In this document: positions 61,609 to 64,000 of the stretch, piece after piece | How the letters are laid out: every line of letters begins with the position of its first letter | Numbering within the stretch: position 1 is the first letter of the stretch | Assembly (NCBI GenBank): GCA_002415845.1 | Contig: DIAR01000010.1 | Location: 18,108-82,107 of the forward strand | Length of the DNA: 64,000 nt | Reading direction: 5' to 3' | Source of the DNA: Candidatus Woesebacteria bacterium UBA5073 | GTDB lineage: Bacteria > Patescibacteriota > Microgenomatia > UBA8517 | Translations under genes and position numbers: made by a program | The notes under the pieces: model-generated | Told to the model about the DNA's origin: nothing | Databases searched by the model: none | The model's input: the letters and a program-made list of their open reading frames with translations, nothing else

Positions 61609-62540
61609 GTCTTTTTCTGGCCGTTATCGAAGCCGCCAGACCGACTCAGTGGCTTAAAAATTTAGCCATCTTTGCAGCCCTCATTTTTACCGGCGATCTT
61701 TACGACAACCTCTTGTTCCATAAGGTCTTTCTGGCTTTTATTGCCTTCTGCTTTACCACCTCAGCCACCTATCTTTTTAACGATATTATCGATGCCAAAA
61801 AGGACGTTCAACACCCAATTAAGAAGAATCGTCCGATTCCTTCCGGCAGATTGCCTATTCCCCTGGCTTTTATCTTTTCTACCTGTTTTGCACTGGTCTC
61901 ACTTTCGGTCTCAATTGGCTTAAACGAACTCTTTTTTTATACAGTACTTTCCTATCTTGTTATTCAAATCTCTTATAGCCTTTTTCTAAAAAACCTGGCC
62001 ATTATCGATATTCTTGTTATCGCCTCGGGTTTTATTATCAGAATCTATGCCGGAGCTTTTGTCATTAATGCCCACCTCTCCGTTTGGTTCTTGCTCTGTG
62101 TCATCTCGGCCGCTTTATTCTTAGCTGCCGGTAAAAGACGGGCAGAATTGGGGGTTATCGTCAACACCTCAGGAGAAACCCGCAAAAGTTTAACCCACTA
62201 TTCAAAACCCTTACTAGACTCTTTTGTGACCATGTTTGGTAACGCTGCCTGGTTATCCTGGGCTTTATTTACTTTCTTTGAATCGCCCAGAGCTTCCCTA
62301 CCGATTTGGCTCTTTTTGGCCGAAATTTCCAAAACAACCACCATCAATAAACTTCTGATGATTACCATTCCGGTAACCATCTTTGCCATTATGCGTTACG
62401 AGAGTCTTATTTTTGCCGACCGAAGTGAAGCCCCGGAAAAGGTTTTACTATCCGACAAGGGTTTGGTCGTCTCCGTCTTTGTCTGGATCTTCCTGGTTAT
62501 TTGGGTCTATTACGGCGGAATCTCGGTTGGCTTCCATTAA
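61557..62540 (+). CDS. UbiA-family decaprenyl-phosphate phosphoribosyltransferase (DPPR synthase)-like
   Basis: DPPR synthase joins phosphoribose from PRPP to a polyprenyl phosphate, the first step towards decaprenyl-phosphoryl arabinose in mycobacteria. The 327 residues have about nine membrane helices, the subfamily start AARPTQWLKNLAIFAAL, the metal motif NDIIDAKKDVQHPIKKNRPI (ending PSG), and a second acidic region near LFLAAGKRRAEL. The HP-K-RPI-G signature favours DPPR synthase over quinone-prenylating UbiA enzymes. It overlaps the WecA-like gene by 52 bases and shares a TTAA stop with the convergent PEGA gene. Confidence 0.83.
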   Translation: MANLQTEITAFKRDKTVSLFLAVIEAARPTQWLKNLAIFAALIFTGDLYDNLLFHKVFLAFIAFCFTTSATYLFNDIIDAKKDVQHPIKKNRPIPSGRLPIPLAFIFSTCFALVSLSVSIGLNELFFYTVLSYLVIQISYSLFLKNLAIIDILVIASGFIIRIYAGAFVINAHLSVWFLLCVISAALFLAAGKRRAELGVIVNTSGETRKSLTHYSKPLLDSFVTMFGNAAWLSWALFTFFESPRASLPIWLFLAEISKTTTINKLLMITIPVTIFAIMRYESLIFADRSEAPEKVLLSDKGLVVSVFVWIFLVIWVYYGGISVGFH

Positions 62541-63433
62541 AGCCCGGTCGGGCTGGGTTTGGGTTTGGCCGAAGGCGAGGCAACGGGCGTTGGGCTAGGC
62601 AGTACCCCTTCAATTTTTTTGGCATATTGGTTTGATACCCATCCGCTTTTCCCTTTTTGATACTCAATTTTAAACCAACCGGTTTGGGCATCATCTTCAA
62701 GAAAGGCATATTTTTCACCCGGTTTAACCTGAGCAACCTCAGTAGCTGAAGAAGAAGGCTCAGACCTAACCCTTAAATAACCGGTTGGGGTGGTTAAAAT
62801 TTCGACCAGGATGGTTTTTGTTTCCTTGGCGACTTCGGGTTCGGGTGTTTTTTGGGCATTTGAATCCTTGGCCAGTTTAACAATCAGGGTTAATTTGTAA
62901 CCCAAAATCGATTTAAGATTAACCGTTCGTTCCAGATACCCAGGGGCCGATAAAATAACCTGATGTTCCCCTTGTAAAAGAGAAGATATCTTAACCGGGG
63001 AAAAACCCCGAATTTGACCGTCAAGCGAGATTTGGGCCGAATCGGGGTTGGTCACAATTGAAATCCCGGTTTGGCTTCCGCCCACTTTCTCAAAAGAAAT
63101 AATCTCTCCCTGCGAGGTTTCATCCGTTTCGCCAAAATCCCTTTTAACGACCGTTTTAATACCGGAGATTAAAGTTACTTTGGTTTCATAAAAAGTTAAA
63201 GGCGTCTCGGTTGATTCAGGAACCAGCTTGAGGGTTACCTCACCCGGTTTGACAGTAGTTTCATATGGCGTTTTACCAACCTGGACACCGTCAAGATAAA
63301 CAATTGCCGAAGGATTGGTTTCAACCAAAAGACCTGCGCCTTTTTGGCGAAAAGAACCGATTAAAGAGAAAGCCAATAAAGAGAGAAAAATAACGACCGA
63401 AAGAATGATAACGGGGACTTTGTATTTACCCAT
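62537..63433 (-). CDS. secreted membrane-anchored protein with two PEGA domains and a bacterial SH3 domain
   Basis: The 298 residues have one N-terminal membrane helix (about 8-27), two PEGA repeats (LLVETNPSAIVYLDGVQVGK, about 34-110, and ISIVTNPDSAQISLDGQIRG, about 123-190), a linker, and an SH3b domain (TGYLRVRSEPSSSATEVAQV ... GWFKIEYQKGKSGWVSNQYA). The tail is Pro/Ser-rich. PEGA and SH3b domains commonly bind cell-wall material. The 92 bases before its start hold the tRNA-Cys promoter on the other strand. Confidence 0.85.
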   Translation of the reverse strand: MGKYKVPVIILSVVIFLSLLAFSLIGSFRQKGAGLLVETNPSAIVYLDGVQVGKTPYETTVKPGEVTLKLVPESTETPLTFYETKVTLISGIKTVVKRDFGETDETSQGEIISFEKVGGSQTGISIVTNPDSAQISLDGQIRGFSPVKISSLLQGEHQVILSAPGYLERTVNLKSILGYKLTLIVKLAKDSNAQKTPEPEVAKETKTILVEILTTPTGYLRVRSEPSSSATEVAQVKPGEKYAFLEDDAQTGWFKIEYQKGKSGWVSNQYAKKIEGVLPSPTPVASPSAKPKPSPTGL

Positions 63434-63506
63434 TGGAAAAGAAGTTTAACAAAAAGCCAAAAGAATAACAATTTAAAGCCCATTTTCCTTTAAGGTTAAA
63501 TTAAGA

Positions 63507-63512
63507 TAAAAT
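63507..63512 (+). promoter_or_regulatory. -10 element of the tRNA-Cys gene
   Basis: TAAAAT lies 13 bases before the tRNA 5' end. The -35 at 17-base spacing is poor (TTCCTT). Confidence 0.45.
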
Positions 63513-63525
63513 AGCTTTCATATCC

Positions 63526-63597
63526 GGCCGGATGGCGAAGTGAAAACGCGGGTGTCTGCAAAACACTTATGCGCGGGTCTGATTCCCGCTCCGGCCT
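63526..63597 (+). tRNA. tRNA-Cys (anticodon GCA) with unusual elbow bases
   Basis: The cloverleaf has a 7-bp acceptor stem (GGCCGGA/TCCGGCC), a D stem GCG/CGC, an anticodon stem GGTGT/ACACT with loop CTGCAAA (GCA at 63558-63560), a 5-base variable loop and a T stem GCGGG/CCCGC. The discriminator base is U (63597), an identity element of tRNA-Cys. CCA is not encoded. The D loop has G18-A19 instead of G18-G19. The T loop reads TCTGATT instead of TTC-x-A-x-x, so the tertiary pairs would be G18-C55 and A19-U56. Confidence 0.93.
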
Positions 63598-63639
63598 CCC
63601 AAACTTGACTTTTCGGGTTACCTTAGGGTACAATACGGC

Positions 63640-63664
63640 ATCTCGCAGAAATGCGAGATTTTTT
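63640..63664 (+). terminator. intrinsic terminator after tRNA-Cys
   Basis: ATCTCGCA (63640-63647) pairs perfectly with TGCGAGAT (63652-63659) around a GAAA tetraloop, followed by TTTTT. It lies 42 bases after the tRNA and most simply ends its transcript. Confidence 0.88.
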
Positions 63665-63669
63665 ATTCT

Positions 63670-63785
63670 GAGGCTATCTAGCCTCGGGGTAATTGACATA
63701 ACCGGAAGCTAACGGCTTTCGGTTTTTGACTCTCTAAAGCCAGGTCTTTAGGAGTCGCCAGAGTCCTCCTGGTAATGAGGGCACT
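63670..63785 (+). promoter_or_regulatory. structured leader of the last gene: several hairpins and a sequesterable Shine-Dalgarno
   Basis: About 116 bases fold into consecutive hairpins. GAGGCT/AGCCTC is at 63670-63685. ACCGGAAGC/GCTTTCGGT is at 63701-63723, followed by TTTT (terminator-like). An 11-bp stem with one bulge is 63728-63739 with 63746-63756. CCAG/CTGG is at 63758-63772. GAGG (63777-63780), the Shine-Dalgarno 5 bases before the ATG, can pair with CCTC (63765-63768) in a CCTCCT run. A four-codon open frame (ATG AGG GCA CTA TGA, 63775-63789) overlaps the start as ATGA. This could be a riboswitch or attenuator; no known class was recognised with confidence. Confidence 0.5.
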
Positions 63786-64000
63786 ATGATAAAAATATCA
63801 TTAAATCTACCTACCCACCGCCTTGATTTCAATATCACCAAAAGGCGGAACCAAGATTTGGACGAACCTCTTTTGCCGAAATTAGGCACGATTAAAAACC
63901 TAAGAGCCGGCAGCAAAGTTTCCCGTTATTTTAGCCATATCTTTGGCCACAAAAACATGAGGAAGCTTTTAGGGGCCAATTTGGCCGTGGCTGTCTTTGC
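63786..64000 (+). CDS. N-terminal part of a probable secreted or membrane protein (runs off the window)
   Basis: From the ATG at 63786 the frame is open to the window end (71 codons). It starts MIKISLNLPTHRLDFNITKR and continues with RNQDLDEPLLPKLGTIKNLR and a basic segment HIFGHKNMRKLLGANLAVAVF, which looks like the start of a membrane or signal helix at about residue 62. A long cytoplasmic N-terminus before a late hydrophobic helix suggests an exported protein. The catalytic part, if any, lies outside the window, so no function is assigned; a peptidoglycan hydrolase is one possibility. It has a real Shine-Dalgarno, unlike most genes here. Confidence 0.75.
   Translation, partial: MIKISLNLPTHRLDFNITKRRNQDLDEPLLPKLGTIKNLRAGSKVSRYFSHIFGHKNMRKLLGANLAVAVF

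Noticed and set aside
63605..63634. Possible promoter TTGACT-18-TACAAT after tRNA-Cys
   Set aside because: Its start site would fall on the first bases of the terminator stem at 63640, so it could hardly make a useful transcript. The hairpin is better explained as the tRNA terminator. It is kept only as a weak possibility for driving the downstream leader.
63693..63698. Perfect TTGACA inside the structured leader
   Set aside because: No acceptable -10 hexamer follows at 16-18 bases, and the bases downstream belong to the ACCGGAAGC stem.

Overview
The window looks like a chromosomal segment of a Candidate Phyla Radiation (Patescibacteria) bacterium, most likely of the Microgenomates (OP11) group. 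Several things suggest this: small, tightly packed housekeeping genes; shortened versions of universal proteins (IF-2 without its N-terminal region, an alanyl-tRNA synthetase without C-Ala, a short HrcA); secreted proteins that share a membrane segment followed by an L-x-x-Q-N-Q-D-[VI]-R motif; type IV pilus parts; and many membrane GT-C glycosyltransferases. TGA is used as a stop, so the code is the standard bacterial one. No CRISPR array, insertion sequence, prophage or integrase was seen.

Layout. 1-7.9 kb (minus strand): rpoB-rpoC-rpsL-rpsG behind a consensus promoter. 7.9-14.2 kb (minus): alaS, an actin-like/baseplate-J-like membrane fusion, a sortase, ruvX, a zinc ribbon and mltG. 14.2-23.2 kb (minus): a small membrane protein, a RodZ-like protein, ftsK, rnj, an unusual uracil-DNA glycosylase, a Lon AAA+ module without protease, pnp and rpsO. 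23.3-26.9 kb (minus): nusA-infB-degenerate DHH protein behind a terminator-bearing leader. 26.9-30.9 kb (minus): hrcA-grpE-dnaK-dnaJ under a CIRCE operator. 30.9-33.0 kb: murJ and rpsT, divergent from one promoter region. 33.1-38.9 kb (plus): pilN, pilO and a cassette of secreted proteins with Thr/Pro-rich stalks and a shared C-terminal [IL]P[ED][SA]G signal. 38.9-45.5 kb: GT-C membrane enzymes, including a protein O-mannosyltransferase fusion, and an LCP-family protein. 45.5-54.6 kb: UvrD, two FemAB-like proteins, ASCH, Nudix, a helicase-nuclease, RmuC and a TrpR-like repressor. 54.7-62.5 kb: metG and a cell-envelope glycan cluster (GT2, UDP-xylose-synthase-like SDR, GT39, WecA-like, DPPR-synthase-like UbiA). 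62.5-64 kb: a PEGA/SH3 protein, tRNA-Cys, and a structured leader before a truncated gene.

How the genes fit together. The left half is transcription, translation, RNA decay, chaperones and division. The right half builds and decorates the cell surface: a polyprenyl-linked glycan pathway, LCP transfer, FemAB cross-bridging, MurJ/MltG/RodZ/FtsK for the wall and division, pilus parts, and secreted Cys-rich or Thr/Pro-rich proteins that the sortase and the O-mannosyltransferase might act on.

Regulation is unusually readable. At many transcription-unit starts a -10-like hexamer lies only 6-11 bases before the start codon with no Shine-Dalgarno sequence, which suggests leaderless mRNAs. In three places divergent genes share or interlock their promoters. 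There are also leader elements upstream of rpoB, rpsO, nusA and the last, truncated gene. The most unusual items are the tRNA-Cys elbow covariation, the structured leader at 63.66-63.79 kb, the secreted-protein cassette, the cluster-less family-4 UDG and the leaderless promoter architecture.
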